DNA of 43,461 nt, taken from contig JASHNT010000119.1 of NCBI GenBank assembly GCA_030041495.1, positions 1 through 43,461 of the forward strand, in the 5' to 3' direction. This document shows positions 31,281 through 41,479 of this stretch, one piece after another; position 1 is the stretch's first letter; every line of letters begins with the position of its first letter. The notes beneath the pieces are model-generated. The model was given only the letters and a program-made list of their open reading frames with translations. It searched no databases and was not told the origin of the DNA. A program made the position numbers and the translations under genes. The DNA comes from Bryobacteraceae bacterium (lineage in GTDB: Bacteria; Acidobacteriota; Terriglobia; Bryobacterales; Bryobacteraceae).

Positions 31281-34200
31281 ATGCGTCGCAGAAACGATAA
31301 TCGTTGGGGATGGTTGCTTTGCGCGTCCCTTTTCTTGACTTCGATTGCCCCTGCGCGAGCTCAGGAAGTGACTGCCCACATCCGGGGAACCGTGACAGAC
31401 CCGACCGGGGCAGTGGTAACCGGCGCGGAGATCACTGCCAGGAATACCGGAACCAATGTATCCGCCACAACCGGCAGCTCGGCGGATGGGAGTTTCGAGT
31501 TCCTGAACCTTCCGGTCGGAGATTACGAAGTGACCGTATCGAAAACCGGATTCAAGAACTTCGCCGCCAGACGCGTCGTTCTTCAGCTCAACCAGGTCTA
31601 TAATCTCCCGGTCGCTCTCCAGCTTGGCCAGACCAGCCAGACGGTGCAAGTCGAAGCGGCGCCGGTGCAGGTGGAGACCAGCGTCACGCAGATGGGCACC
31701 GTCATGGAGAATCAAGAGATCAACGATCTGCCGATTCTCAATCGGAACTGGCTTATGCTCCAGCAGTTGGTGCCGGGCGCGGTGGGCGCTAGCGACCGCT
31801 TCGCCGGAACTGGAACGCCTCCAACCTATTCGACCAACGGCCAGGAGTCGCAACAAAACTCCTTCCTGCTGGACGGCGCGGTCACGACGGATCTGCGGTT
31901 GAATCAGGCGATGGTCACTCCCAGCGAGGACGCTATCGGCGAGTTCAACCTAATCGACAGCACCATCAATCCCGAGTACGGCCGCAACTCCGGCGCCATC
32001 ATGAACGTGATTCTGAAATCCGGAACCAACGACTTGCACGGGACGGTTTTCGAGTTCTATCGCGATACATTTATGAATGCCCGCAATTTCTTCCAACCCA
32101 CGGCGCAGGTGTTCCACCAGAACCAGTTCGGCGGAGTGGTCGACGGGCCGATCGTGAAGAACCACGCCTTCTTTATGCTCTCCTACCAGGGCACCTACAA
32201 CCGCTCGCCGGACCAGAACGCGCAGAGCTCGTCCGCCTCGGTTTTCACGCAGGCTCAACGCAACGGAAATTTCCCCGATCTGGCCACTTCGACGGGTGTG
32301 TCGCCGGTGCCCTTAGTCGCCGATAGCGGCGCTACGATGCCGGCCGGAACGCCATACAGCGTGCTGTTCCCGAACGGCAATATTCCGGCCGCGGATTTCA
32401 ATCCGCTCTCGGTCTCGCTGCTGAACAAGTACGTGCCGTTGCCGAATGAGGCGGGCGGACTCTATGGTTTCGATCCGACCGAAACCGTGAAAGGGAATCA
32501 GGGCATCGCCCGCATCGACGAGGCCATCAACAACAAAGACGCGATCTGGGGATCTCTGTACCTCGAAAACATCCCCACGGTGCATACCCTCCCATTTCTG
32601 GGATCCTCGCTGCCCGGCTTCGGCGAAACTGACAGTCAGTTCAACACCCAGTTCACCACAGCGTGGAGTCACACGTTTAGCGCGACAATGTTGAATGAAT
32701 TGCGCCTTTCTTTTACCCGCCTTAACTTTAACAACGTAGCGCCCACCAACCCGGCACTGCCAAGCTCGTTCGGATTTCAGGGTATCACTCCGGAGTTTCC
32801 CGCCAACGCCAGCATGCCGACGGTAGACGTACTGGGTTATTTCAACCTGGGATTCAGCCCCGCCGGTCCGCAACCCGTGGTTGATAACACCTATCAGCTC
32901 GACGACAACTTCTCCAAGGTTCACGGCCGTCACACCTTCAAGTTCGGCTTCGACGGGCAGCGCTACGAAGTCGATACTCCGTTCGAGGGCGAAAACAACG
33001 GCCAGTTTGCGTTCGATGGCACTGGGCAATATAGCACCGGAGATCCGGCTGCCGATTTTCTGCTGGGGTTCCCGGATTCGTTCATTCAGCAGAGCGGCAT
33101 TGTGCAGGATTTCCGCAGCTATGATATCTACGCCTATTTTCAGGACAGTTGGAAGGTCACACGGAACCTCACCATCAACTACGGGAGCGGATACCAGATC
33201 GACACCCCCCTCACCAACCATTACTACAATGGCCTGGACAATAATTGCTTCATCCCGGGCCAGCAATCGGTCATTTTTCCGACGGCTCCCTTGGGTTTGA
33301 ATTTCCCGGGCGACAAGGGTTGCACCACCTCCGGCTACTATACGCGCTACGATCACCTCGCTCCGCGGTTCGGCTTCGCGTTTTCTCCGGACGGGACGGG
33401 GCCGATCACGGGAGGGCCGGGAAAATTCGTGATCCGCGGCGGCTTTGGCGTGTATTTCGACCGGACGGAGGAGGAGCTCGGCCTGCAGCAGCTTAGCGCC
33501 GCGCCGTTTCTACTCACTAGCTTCGGCGCGGGCAACATCGGCGGGAGCCCCAGCTTTGTCGATCCTTACATGGACGTCGCGACCGGCAACGTGGCGCCCA
33601 ATCCCTTCCCGTTCCAGGCGCCAACCAAGGGGTCGTCGCCGAACTTTGCTCCCTATGAGCCGCTCGACATTAACGTGGTCAATCCCAACCTGACCGATCC
33701 ATATTCGATGAATTTCAATCTGAACGTTCAGCGGGAGCTGCCGGCGTCGATGATTCTACAGGTGGCCTATGTCGGCGCACTGGGCCGCCATCTGGAGCTG
33801 GTCTACGAGGGCAATCCGATCTCGCCGGCAGGGCAAGCCGCATGCGCCGCCGACCCCACCTGCATTGGCGACAAGACCAGTCAGGCGATAAGCTTCCCTA
33901 GCCACACTCTGTACGCGCCGGGCAACCAATTCGTTTCCGTGGGAACTCAAGCAACCCAAGGAACCTCCGAGTATAATTCTCTCCAGCTCAGCTTGAACAA
34001 GCGCATGTCGCACGGCTTGCAGTTCCTGGGCGCATATACGCTCAGCCATTCGATTGACGACACCTCCGGATACGAGAGCTCCGGCGGCGCGGGGAGTTTC
34101 GGCGTGTTTCGATCTCCCAACCCGTATGATCTCGAGCAGTCCTTCCGCGGCGATTCTTCCTTCGATGCGCGAAACCGCTTCGTTCTGAGCGCGGTTTGGG

Positions 34201-34730
34201 AGATTCCAGGGCCGAAGCACAACATGGTGGAGCGCTACGTCCTGGCCGGATGGAAGCTGACCGGGATAGAAACAGCTCAGTCGGGCTTCCCGGTCCTGAT
34301 TTTCGACCAAAGTCTGAATTCACTCAGTTGTAACGCTGGATTCCCGGTGATCTACTACGCCTGTTGGGACACGCCCAATGTAGTCGGCCCGGTTCAGACT
34401 TATAATCCGCGGACATCCCCCAACAATCTCTACTTCAGTCCGAGTTCATTCGCGGACGAGGCTACCGGGGTCATCGGTAACGAGGGTCGCGATAACTTCC
34501 ATGGTCCCGGAATCTTCAACACCAATCTTTCCCTAATCAAAGACATCAATTTCACCGAGGCGCGCCGTCTGGAACTGCGGCTGGACAGCTTCAACACCTT
34601 CAACCACGCGCAGTTCGAGTTTGAAGCCAACAGCCTCCAGTATTCCGACTACAATTCGTCTCTGTTCGGAAGAGTTACCGCGGCGCTCGACCCGCGCATC
34701 CTGCAGCTCGCGGCGAAGTTTTACTTCTGA
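31281..34730 (+). CDS. Oar-like TonB-dependent outer membrane receptor
   Basis: 1149-aa outer-membrane protein. A signal peptide (about 1-27, ending in ARAQ) is followed by a carboxypeptidase-regulatory-like beta-sandwich (about 28-115, 'IRGTVTDPTGAVVTGAEIT'), a plug-like domain (about 120-245) and a large beta-barrel ending in 'LQLAAKFYF' with the C-terminal Phe expected for barrel insertion. This architecture is typical of the many Oar/TonB-receptor-like proteins of Acidobacteria, thought to import large glycans or to serve in outer-membrane transport. AGGAGGG lies 9 nt before the ATG. A second ATG at 31274 is in another frame and is too close to that site. No TonB or ExbB gene is in the window. 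Confidence 0.93.
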   Translation: MRRRNDNRWGWLLCASLFLTSIAPARAQEVTAHIRGTVTDPTGAVVTGAEITARNTGTNVSATTGSSADGSFEFLNLPVGDYEVTVSKTGFKNFAARRVVLQLNQVYNLPVALQLGQTSQTVQVEAAPVQVETSVTQMGTVMENQEINDLPILNRNWLMLQQLVPGAVGASDRFAGTGTPPTYSTNGQESQQNSFLLDGAVTTDLRLNQAMVTPSEDAIGEFNLIDSTINPEYGRNSGAIMNVILKSGTNDLHGTVFEFYRDTFMNARNFFQPTAQVFHQNQFGGVVDGPIVKNHAFFMLSYQGTYNRSPDQNAQSSSASVFTQAQRNGNFPDLATSTGVSPVPLVADSGATMPAGTPYSVLFPNGNIPAADFNPLSVSLLNKYVPLPNEAGGLYGFDPTETVKGNQGIARIDEAINNKDAIWGSLYLENIPTVHTLPFLGSSLPGFGETDSQFNTQFTTAWSHTFSATMLNELRLSFTRLNFNNVAPTNPALPSSFGFQGITPEFPANASMPTVDVLGYFNLGFSPAGPQPVVDNTYQLDDNFSKVHGRHTFKFGFDGQRYEVDTPFEGENNGQFAFDGTGQYSTGDPAADFLLGFPDSFIQQSGIVQDFRSYDIYAYFQDSWKVTRNLTINYGSGYQIDTPLTNHYYNGLDNNCFIPGQQSVIFPTAPLGLNFPGDKGCTTSGYYTRYDHLAPRFGFAFSPDGTGPITGGPGKFVIRGGFGVYFDRTEEELGLQQLSAAPFLLTSFGAGNIGGSPSFVDPYMDVATGNVAPNPFPFQAPTKGSSPNFAPYEPLDINVVNPNLTDPYSMNFNLNVQRELPASMILQVAYVGALGRHLELVYEGNPISPAGQAACAADPTCIGDKTSQAISFPSHTLYAPGNQFVSVGTQATQGTSEYNSLQLSLNKRMSHGLQFLGAYTLSHSIDDTSGYESSGGAGSFGVFRSPNPYDLEQSFRGDSSFDARNRFVLSAVWEIPGPKHNMVERYVLAGWKLTGIETAQSGFPVLIFDQSLNSLSCNAGFPVIYYACWDTPNVVGPVQTYNPRTSPNNLYFSPSSFADEATGVIGNEGRDNFHGPGIFNTNLSLIKDINFTEARRLELRLDSFNTFNHAQFEFEANSLQYSDYNSSLFGRVTAALDPRILQLAAKFYF

Positions 34731-34773
34731 CAGTCACTCATCCCGGTTCGCTGTTACACTGGGCATCTCGGCC

Positions 34774-35406
34774 GTGAAACCGCTTCTGCCAGCGTTGTTC
34801 ATCCCAGTGTTCCTCTCGCCACTGTACGCCGGTGTGTGTTCCGCCTCCGCGAATGAACCACGTAACGAATTCGAGTTTTTTGCCGGCTACTCACCGGCGT
34901 CGTCCACGTTGATCGGCACGGAGCCCGATCGCCGCTTTGTTCTGGCCGGTTTCAGTTACTCCTATCGCTGCTGGATCTGGAATTCGATATCGCTCAGCTA
35001 TAGCCCCGCGGCGATGCCCGCCGCAATTCTGCTCCAGCCTGTTGAAACGATTTACAATTTCACTCCTCCCTATCGGCGGCTGAGCCCGGCGCACGCCGTC
35101 TACGGCTTCGGGATGGCGCCTGTCGGATTCACTCTCGATCTGTGGCGCAGCCGCCGGGTCCACCCCTTTGCAGAAGCGCTTGCAGGGGTCATCGCTTCCA
35201 CAGAGCCGATTCCTGAAAATCAGCCGGATGCAAGCGGCTTGAATTTTCTTTTCGATCTGGGCGTGGGAATCCGCTGGCGCACAAGTGCCAAGCGAGCGAT
35301 AAGCATCGGCTACCGCTTTTTTCACATTTCCAACGCCGGAACAACCAGTTTCAATCCGGGCGTGGACAATAACGTCTTCTATCTCGGATACTCGTTGCTT
35401 CGCTGA
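34774..35406 (+). CDS. PagL-like lipid A 3-O-deacylase (acyloxyacyl hydrolase family)
   Basis: 210-aa outer-membrane protein from a GTG start (34774). A signal-like N-terminus (about 1-26) precedes beta-barrel sequence, and the C-terminus 'YRFFHISNAGTTSFNPG' matches the PagL motif. In P. aeruginosa PagL, His126, Ser128 and Glu140 form the catalytic triad. Here H184 and S186 are present, and the residue 14 after the His is Asp198 rather than Glu. PagL removes the 3-O acyl chain of lipid A. The frame is open further upstream but overlaps the receptor gene. The GTG has only a weak ribosome-binding site. It follows the receptor by 43 bp and may be co-transcribed. Confidence 0.75.
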   Translation: MKPLLPALFIPVFLSPLYAGVCSASANEPRNEFEFFAGYSPASSTLIGTEPDRRFVLAGFSYSYRCWIWNSISLSYSPAAMPAAILLQPVETIYNFTPPYRRLSPAHAVYGFGMAPVGFTLDLWRSRRVHPFAEALAGVIASTEPIPENQPDASGLNFLFDLGVGIRWRTSAKRAISIGYRFFHISNAGTTSFNPGVDNNVFYLGYSLLR

Positions 35407-35514
35407 TCGCGCCCGAACGCTGGGGCAGCGCGCCCGGCTTTGCCGGATTGCGATTGTTGAAGCACAATTGTTGAAGGAAAGCACGACGGAGGGAAAGCCC
35501 GACGGAGGATTGTG

Positions 35515-37911
35515 ATGACCATAAGGCAATGGTTGGTTTTGCTTCTCTTGGCATTACCGGCCGCAAGCGTGTCCGTGCTGGCGCAAGACAAGGTGCGGGA
35601 TGGCGCCGAACCCATCGTCCGCTCCATCGATCCCTCCAAGCTGACCTACGACATTCTGGTTGACGGCAACCTCGATCGGGACGATCCTGCCAATCTCAAG
35701 TTCAGGACCTTGCAGTCAGCCTATGCGGCGGCTTGGCCCGGCACGGAAGAAAAGCGAACCGTCATCGGCATCGAGCCTAACGTCTATTTTTTGCCGGCGA
35801 GTCAGCCGCGAACGCCCAGCCTCAGGATCACCAAGAACTACATCACGTTCTTGGGACTCACCAACAACCGGCGCTCTGTGGTGCTGGCCGACAATCGGGG
35901 CCTCATGCAGGGCGCCGAGGACGATGGTTACATCCTGGACGTGGATGCGGTCGGTTTCACCATGAAGAATCTTACGGTCATCAATTACTGCAACACCGAC
36001 TATGAGTACCCGGGCGATCCCACTAAGAATCTCACCAGGCGATCGAACGTGATTACGCAGGCCGTGGCGCTGCAAGCATCCGGCGACAAACACGTATACG
36101 AGAACGTGGCGCTGCTTAGCCGGCTCGACACGATGTTCCTGCGCACCGCGCGATCTTATTTCAGGAATGTCTATATCGAGGGCACCGATGACTGGATGGG
36201 CGGAGGCCAGATCAGCTTGTGGGAGGATTCCACCCTCGTCTACCCCAACGGCAGCGGCGTCATGTCCGCCTCCAACGTGGTCTTTCGCAATTGCCGCTTT
36301 GAAGCCACCCGCGGCATGCAGTTCTATAAGGCCGAATACGGAGCCGCGGCCCGGCCGGATGTGCTGATCGACAGCATCCTTCCGGTCGAGTCGAAGCAAG
36401 CTCCGGTGGCGTGGGTGAGAGGTAAAGCGGCGCCGAGGCCGAATGTGTATTCGCTCACTTACCACAACAAAGATTCCGCGGGAAATCCCGCGGTTATCTA
36501 CGATTCAAACGTGGGCAATCCAGTGTTCACCTATTCGAGAGAAATGTCTGATAACGAAGTTCGCGCCTACAATCCGTGGAACCTGTTGCGGGCAACACCG
36601 AATGGTACGGTCGACGATTGGGACCCGGCCGGAGTCCGCGAGCAATACGAAGCCGCCGGGGAAGGAAATCTCGTTTTTCGAATGGCCTTGACGGGCAACG
36701 GCGCGACGATTCGCACGGGAGGATCAGTCGCGACCACAAAGATCGGAGCGGCGGTGATCCCCAGCCGGGCGGCTGCGCCGGTCATGTGGTCGACGAAATC
36801 CGAGCTCATCTCCCTGAGCACGACTACCGGGCCGGACGTTATCGTCACGGCGCGCAATGTAACCGGGAAAGCGGATTGGGCAGCCATTACCGCCTCCATC
36901 GCGACCGGATTCTACGTTACCGCCTACGTCTACGTCGAGCCGAAATACATCGACCCTCCGGCCTTCACCGCAACTCCAGAAATCGGTGCTCCTCGGAACG
37001 GCACGGTTCGCGTGACTTATCAACTGGCGCTGGGGGATCATGCAGACCAGTCGCTGGTTTCTTGGTCGATCTGCGATGATGCAGCCTGCACCAAGACGCG
37101 CAAAGTCGCGGTCAGCCGCGGAAACCAGCCGTTGATCGAACTCCCTTTGATGCCCGGCGTCGCAGGCAAATTCCTCAAAGCCGCCGTACAGCCGAAGGTC
37201 GAGATCAGCGAGCCGGGTCCCGAAGTTTCCGCAATCTCATCCACGCCCGTCGCAGCGTCCTCCATTCCTGCCGCGAACGTCTCTTTGAACGCCAGGAATC
37301 TGGTCACGGATTCCGATGCGTCTCCTACAAGCGGCTTATGGACGGTCCTCGGACCGTGGAGCGTGGACACTCAGCCGGAGTTCGTCGGTGGTTATGGCGT
37401 GCGCTCCGGTGACGGACCGGCGTCTCTTCTCTATCAGGAGGACACGCCTCGCGGGGACGCGCAAGTCGACCTGACCATGACGCCCGACAAAACGGCGGGC
37501 CAGGGATTTTCGATACCCGGTTCTCCTTCGGAGGCCGGCCCGCGCAACCTGCATTCGGATGTCTACATCAAGTATGACCCGCGCACGAAGAACGGCTACT
37601 CTCTGCGCTTTTGGCGAACGACGCAATCCGCTACCAAGTGCATGTTTCAGCTCTACAAGATTGTGGACGGTATCGGATCGCCCATCGACGATCGCCAGGT
37701 GTTGAGCGGCGTGTTGAGGCCGAACACGATGATGACGCTCAAAATCACGGGAAACAAATTCGTGGCCGACGCCTCCAACACCGAAAACATTGACCCGCTG
37801 CATCTGGAGGGGACCATTACACCGAACCGCTTCGGCGGCGCAGGCGTTTTTTGGCCCGGCGGAAGCGCCAACGTCTACAGCCGGCTCGAGATCTCCTATC
37901 CCAAAAACTGA
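35515..37911 (+). CDS. secreted pectinesterase-like beta-helix protein, divergent active site
   Basis: 798-aa exported protein. The ATG at 35515 has GGAGG 6 nt upstream; the GTG at 35512 is too close to that site. A signal peptide (about 1-23) is followed by a right-handed beta-helix domain resembling pectin methylesterase (about 40-330) with QAVAL (182-186). Where pectinesterases have QDTL this has LDTM (204-207), and where they have DFIFG this has DDWMG (225-229). So the acid/base and nucleophile aspartates seem kept but the first Gln is not. The rest (about 340-798) contains Ser/Thr-rich linkers and beta-sandwich-like regions that may bind carbohydrate. Esterase activity is uncertain; a binding role or another substrate is possible. 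Confidence 0.8.
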   Translation: MTIRQWLVLLLLALPAASVSVLAQDKVRDGAEPIVRSIDPSKLTYDILVDGNLDRDDPANLKFRTLQSAYAAAWPGTEEKRTVIGIEPNVYFLPASQPRTPSLRITKNYITFLGLTNNRRSVVLADNRGLMQGAEDDGYILDVDAVGFTMKNLTVINYCNTDYEYPGDPTKNLTRRSNVITQAVALQASGDKHVYENVALLSRLDTMFLRTARSYFRNVYIEGTDDWMGGGQISLWEDSTLVYPNGSGVMSASNVVFRNCRFEATRGMQFYKAEYGAAARPDVLIDSILPVESKQAPVAWVRGKAAPRPNVYSLTYHNKDSAGNPAVIYDSNVGNPVFTYSREMSDNEVRAYNPWNLLRATPNGTVDDWDPAGVREQYEAAGEGNLVFRMALTGNGATIRTGGSVATTKIGAAVIPSRAAAPVMWSTKSELISLSTTTGPDVIVTARNVTGKADWAAITASIATGFYVTAYVYVEPKYIDPPAFTATPEIGAPRNGTVRVTYQLALGDHADQSLVSWSICDDAACTKTRKVAVSRGNQPLIELPLMPGVAGKFLKAAVQPKVEISEPGPEVSAISSTPVAASSIPAANVSLNARNLVTDSDASPTSGLWTVLGPWSVDTQPEFVGGYGVRSGDGPASLLYQEDTPRGDAQVDLTMTPDKTAGQGFSIPGSPSEAGPRNLHSDVYIKYDPRTKNGYSLRFWRTTQSATKCMFQLYKIVDGIGSPIDDRQVLSGVLRPNTMMTLKITGNKFVADASNTENIDPLHLEGTITPNRFGGAGVFWPGGSANVYSRLEISYPKN

Positions 37912-37966
37912 GCTGCTCCCTCCGTTATTCGATCCTTGATGGGTGTGTTAGGGTGGGTGGGCGCAA

Positions 37967-39457
37967 ATGCTCCTCCACCCTCATCGCCGGCAGGTGGGTC
38001 TCTCGCTTATTCTGGCGGGGGTGTTTGCGGTGCTCTGGGCAATTGCGCGCGCCTCGGTGCAGTCGGTCACCATGGATGAGGCCAACACCTACCTGAGCTT
38101 CGTGAATCAAACCGCTCCATTCCAGTGGTTTGCTTTTCCGAACAATCACATCCTCAATTCGGCGATGATGCGGATGTTCACGACGATCTTCGGAGTCTCG
38201 CACCTCACGGTGAGGTTGCCGGCGCTGATCGGAGGGGCGGTTTATGTAGGCGTGAGCCTGTACGTCTGTACTCTGCTGCCTGCGCGGCTCGCCTTGCGGC
38301 TCCCTTTGTTTTTGTGTCTGGTCTACAATCCTTTCGTCTTCGACTTTTTGGTCGCGGCGCGTGGCTATGGCTGGGCCATGGCGCTCCTGCTGTGCGCCGT
38401 GGTGGTCCCGGCCGCATCCCTCAGGACGCAGGCGTCGCCACAAAAAGCATGCGCGGCCTGCTCCCTGCTGGTCGCGTTTTCGTTCACATCGAACTTTTCA
38501 TTTGCCTTCGCGGATTTTGCGGTTCTGCTCATGATGCTTTTGTGGATCTGGCGGGAGCGTGGGTTTTCGCTTCGCTTGCTTGCCGCGGCGATTGTTCCAG
38601 CAGTGCTGGTCATCGTTATGCTGCCGCTTCCGGTGCTTCTCCAGTGGCCTCCCGGCCAGCTCTACGCGGGCGCGATGTCGCTGCGGCAAACCTTCGGCAG
38701 CGTCATCCACTGGTCGTTGTATGAGATAAATCCGGAAGTGGCGAATACGTTGATGGTTCAAATCATGCAGCGATTGGAACACCGGCTGTTCCCGGTGCTG
38801 GGCTCGGTCGTGTTGTGGCGGCTGGTGCTGTTGCTTCTGCATCGCGGCAACCTACGTGGCGAACAAGCCAGATGGCTGGCGAGCCTGGCTGCGGTGTTGG
38901 CCGGAGCGGCGGGTTTGGCCACAATCCTGCACTGGGCCGCGTTTCACGCCTTCGGCTTGTTTCTGCCTCTCGATCGCACCGCGTTGTTCTATGTTCCTCT
39001 GTGCACTCTCGCCGTTGGAATAACAATGGCGATTCCCGTCGAGTCGAGAGCGGGGCTGGTTTCGTACTGGGCCGGCGTGTCGGTGTTCGTGCTGTTCGCG
39101 CTCCACTTCATGTTCAGCATGCGTCTCACCTATTTCGGCGAATGGCGCTACGACGCTGATATGAAGAAGGTGTACGGCGTGCTGGCAAGCTACAACCACA
39201 ACGACTGCATAGACCGCGTGGCGTCAAATTGGGTGTATACGGATTCTTTGAATTTCTATCGAGCGGTTTCCGGGCGCGAGAGCTTTCCCGCATTTCCCCC
39301 TGGGTTCGTCCTGCCGGAGGACGCGCAAGCATACGTTCTGCATGCCAAGAAAGACTGGAAGTTCATCGAGGATCAAAAGCTGACCGTGGTCTTTCACGGC
39401 GAGTCGACGGATGCCGTGATCGCCGTCCGGTCGCCTCTGGTGCGATGCAGCCAGTGA
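37967..39457 (+). CDS. polytopic membrane protein, GT-C glycosyltransferase-like
   Basis: 496-aa protein with about ten hydrophobic segments. After the first helix comes 'VTMDEANTYLSFVNQTAPFQ' (about 34-53), with the Asp-Glu pair in the first extracytoplasmic loop typical of GT39/ArnT-like enzymes. 'FPNNHILNSAMMRMF' follows, resembling the N-H motif that often comes next in these families. The C-terminal soluble part is about 100 residues. It probably transfers a lipid-linked sugar to an extracytoplasmic acceptor. It sits alone after the pectinesterase-like gene and is convergent with the TIGR03437 protein gene (54 bp between stops). Confidence 0.82.
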   Translation: MLLHPHRRQVGLSLILAGVFAVLWAIARASVQSVTMDEANTYLSFVNQTAPFQWFAFPNNHILNSAMMRMFTTIFGVSHLTVRLPALIGGAVYVGVSLYVCTLLPARLALRLPLFLCLVYNPFVFDFLVAARGYGWAMALLLCAVVVPAASLRTQASPQKACAACSLLVAFSFTSNFSFAFADFAVLLMMLLWIWRERGFSLRLLAAAIVPAVLVIVMLPLPVLLQWPPGQLYAGAMSLRQTFGSVIHWSLYEINPEVANTLMVQIMQRLEHRLFPVLGSVVLWRLVLLLLHRGNLRGEQARWLASLAAVLAGAAGLATILHWAAFHAFGLFLPLDRTALFYVPLCTLAVGITMAIPVESRAGLVSYWAGVSVFVLFALHFMFSMRLTYFGEWRYDADMKKVYGVLASYNHNDCIDRVASNWVYTDSLNFYRAVSGRESFPAFPPGFVLPEDAQAYVLHAKKDWKFIEDQKLTVVFHGESTDAVIAVRSPLVRCSQ

Positions 39458-39511
39458 TGACTGTTCGCCGAGCGACTTAGACCCGAGTGTTTCTCCAGGA
39501 TGCTACTCGCT

Positions 39512-41479
39512 CTACTTGCTCCAGATCGTGACCGGGTCGCTAAAAAGCCCCCTTTCAGCACTCGACGAAGATACAGAAATATCGATCGTCGTAAACCCCA
39601 GAGCCGGAACCGCGAAATTAATCTGGCCCAAACCTTCGATCTCTAGCGGCGCAGGACCCGCGTAGAGCACGCTCACAGGTTCCGGCTCTGGTTGTTGGCA
39701 GGGATTTTGACACGCGTAGACACCGACCTCCAGATTCTGCGCGGGCGGCATCACGGGCGTAACGCTTCCGTCGGTGATCGTTGGTGACGTGACCCCGAGG
39801 CCGGTGACATACATCGAGATTACCGATCCGGCCGCGGCCGGATTGCTTTGCGAGTTGATCGTTCCATCCTGGTTCACGGCCGCCGCATAGGGAATGGTGC
39901 TGGAATCACTGGCGAGGAAGATGCCGGGCGCACCCGGCTGTACCGGAAACGTCGCACAATTCGATGGAGTATTGTTGATCACCGCGCAAACATTGGTCGA
40001 GGATTTTCCATTCAGAGCCCCAGGCGTGACCAGGTTTACCTGTCCGCTATTGGCGTAGATCAGCGGTGCCGCGATTCCATCGAAGGTAATCTGGACGCCG
40101 CCCAGTTGATCGGGATAAAGGCCGTTCGCCCCGGGTTGCGCGCTGACTCCCGCCGCCGGACCCAATCCTGAGCCGAACACGCTGACAATTTCATTGGGCG
40201 CTAAAGCCATCGGTTCGAAGGATGCAGCGTTGCCAATACAGCCGAGCGAGACAATGCTGCTCGCGGGAGAAAGGGTCATTATCGATATGGCCCCGCTGCC
40301 GGCGGACCAGAGCGCCACAGTCGCACCGGAGCCGGTGAGCAAGACCGCCGACTGCAGAGTTCCATAAAAATCCTGGAAGAAGTTTCCGAGATTGGTGGCT
40401 TGCAGTAGATTGCCGCTGGCATCCACGCGCACCAGGAAGGCGTTCCATCCCGGAACAACCGGGCTCGGAACCGCGCAGGCTTGAGTCGGATTCACTTGCG
40501 TAAAAGTGACCGCCGAGGCGCCGCCGACGATATCCACCACTCCGGATGAATCGATGACCATGCTCCCGATCGCCGAGTTTCCGCCGGCGTTAAACGTCGT
40601 ATCAAACAACACAGTCGCGAAGCCCGGACTGTATTTTCGAACACGATAGGCGCCGCTGGAGATGTCCTCGATCACGACCACCGGATTGCCCGCGGCATCC
40701 ATCGCTAGAGCCGCTCCCGCTTCGCTTCCCAAATTGGCGGTGGCGAGGATTGCGCCTGATGCGCTGAGCTCCGTCAGGCCACTATTCAGGCAATACAGAT
40801 CGTTGCTCGCGTCCAAAGTCAGTAAAGCGCCGGCACTGCACCCGCTGGTCATTGCGGTCTCATATCCGATGCCGGTTCCGTCTGCGTTGATCTGCTCGAC
40901 GCAGCCGCTGGTGAGGGAATTGCAGCCCAGTCCCGCAAGATAGGCGTTACCCGCTGAATCGATCGCGATATTGCCTTCCGAAAGAAGCCCCACATCCACG
41001 TAGGTGCAGTAGAAGGCGTGACCGTCGATGCCGCTCAATTTGCAAAGAAACGAATTAGATCCGGCAGGCATAGTTTGCTCATAGGCGCCGGGGGTGGGCG
41101 CAAAGCCCGCTCCGTTCACGGCCGTACCCCCTGCGACGTAGACGTTTCCCGAAGAATCCAACGCTATGCTGTCGACGTACGCGCCGCCGATTTGCGTCGC
41201 GAAGATCGATGCGCCGGAGGCGTTGTATTCCGAGACGCAGGACATAAAGGGGCTTTGGGAACCCAGGGTCTGCGTCGGGGTAGCGCAGGCCTGTGTCCCG
41301 GACACAAACATGCCGCCGGACGCGGAAAAGACAACTTCATGCGTCCCGGGCTCCGCGCCCAGACCAATGCTCGTCAGGGCGGAGCCGATCCACGAGGATG
41401 GAGCCAATAAGGAAGCCGAAGCAGCCAGCGCAGTTCGAACAAATATGGCTGCTGCGAGGAGCAAGGAAACGCGGATCAT
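39512..41479 (-). CDS. secreted protein with propeller-like repeats and TIGR03437 domain
   Basis: 655-aa exported protein. The ATG at 41477-41479 has GGAG 6 nt upstream on the minus strand, and the signal peptide is MIRVSLLLAAAIFVRTALA. The middle (about 60-430) has repeats of the type 'DSSGNVYVAGGTAV', 'DSAGNAYLAGLGCN' and 'DASNDLYCL', typical of SBBP/NHL-like beta-propellers. The C-terminal region (about 445-650) is the TIGR03437 domain: 'MALAPNEIVSVFGSGLGPAA', 'GVQITFDGIAAPLIYANSGQ' and 'SVISMYVTGLGVTSP'. This domain is found mainly in Solibacter-type acidobacteria on secreted proteins; its function is unknown. It is divergent from the second TIGR03437 gene with a 224-bp gap. Confidence 0.92.
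   Translation of the reverse strand: MIRVSLLLAAAIFVRTALAASASLLAPSSWIGSALTSIGLGAEPGTHEVVFSASGGMFVSGTQACATPTQTLGSQSPFMSCVSEYNASGASIFATQIGGAYVDSIALDSSGNVYVAGGTAVNGAGFAPTPGAYEQTMPAGSNSFLCKLSGIDGHAFYCTYVDVGLLSEGNIAIDSAGNAYLAGLGCNSLTSGCVEQINADGTGIGYETAMTSGCSAGALLTLDASNDLYCLNSGLTELSASGAILATANLGSEAGAALAMDAAGNPVVVIEDISSGAYRVRKYSPGFATVLFDTTFNAGGNSAIGSMVIDSSGVVDIVGGASAVTFTQVNPTQACAVPSPVVPGWNAFLVRVDASGNLLQATNLGNFFQDFYGTLQSAVLLTGSGATVALWSAGSGAISIMTLSPASSIVSLGCIGNAASFEPMALAPNEIVSVFGSGLGPAAGVSAQPGANGLYPDQLGGVQITFDGIAAPLIYANSGQVNLVTPGALNGKSSTNVCAVINNTPSNCATFPVQPGAPGIFLASDSSTIPYAAAVNQDGTINSQSNPAAAGSVISMYVTGLGVTSPTITDGSVTPVMPPAQNLEVGVYACQNPCQQPEPEPVSVLYAGPAPLEIEGLGQINFAVPALGFTTIDISVSSSSAERGLFSDPVTIWSK

Noticed and set aside
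32313-33356. 347-aa minus-strand open frame
   Set aside because: It is antisense to the Oar-like receptor, with no recognisable protein features.
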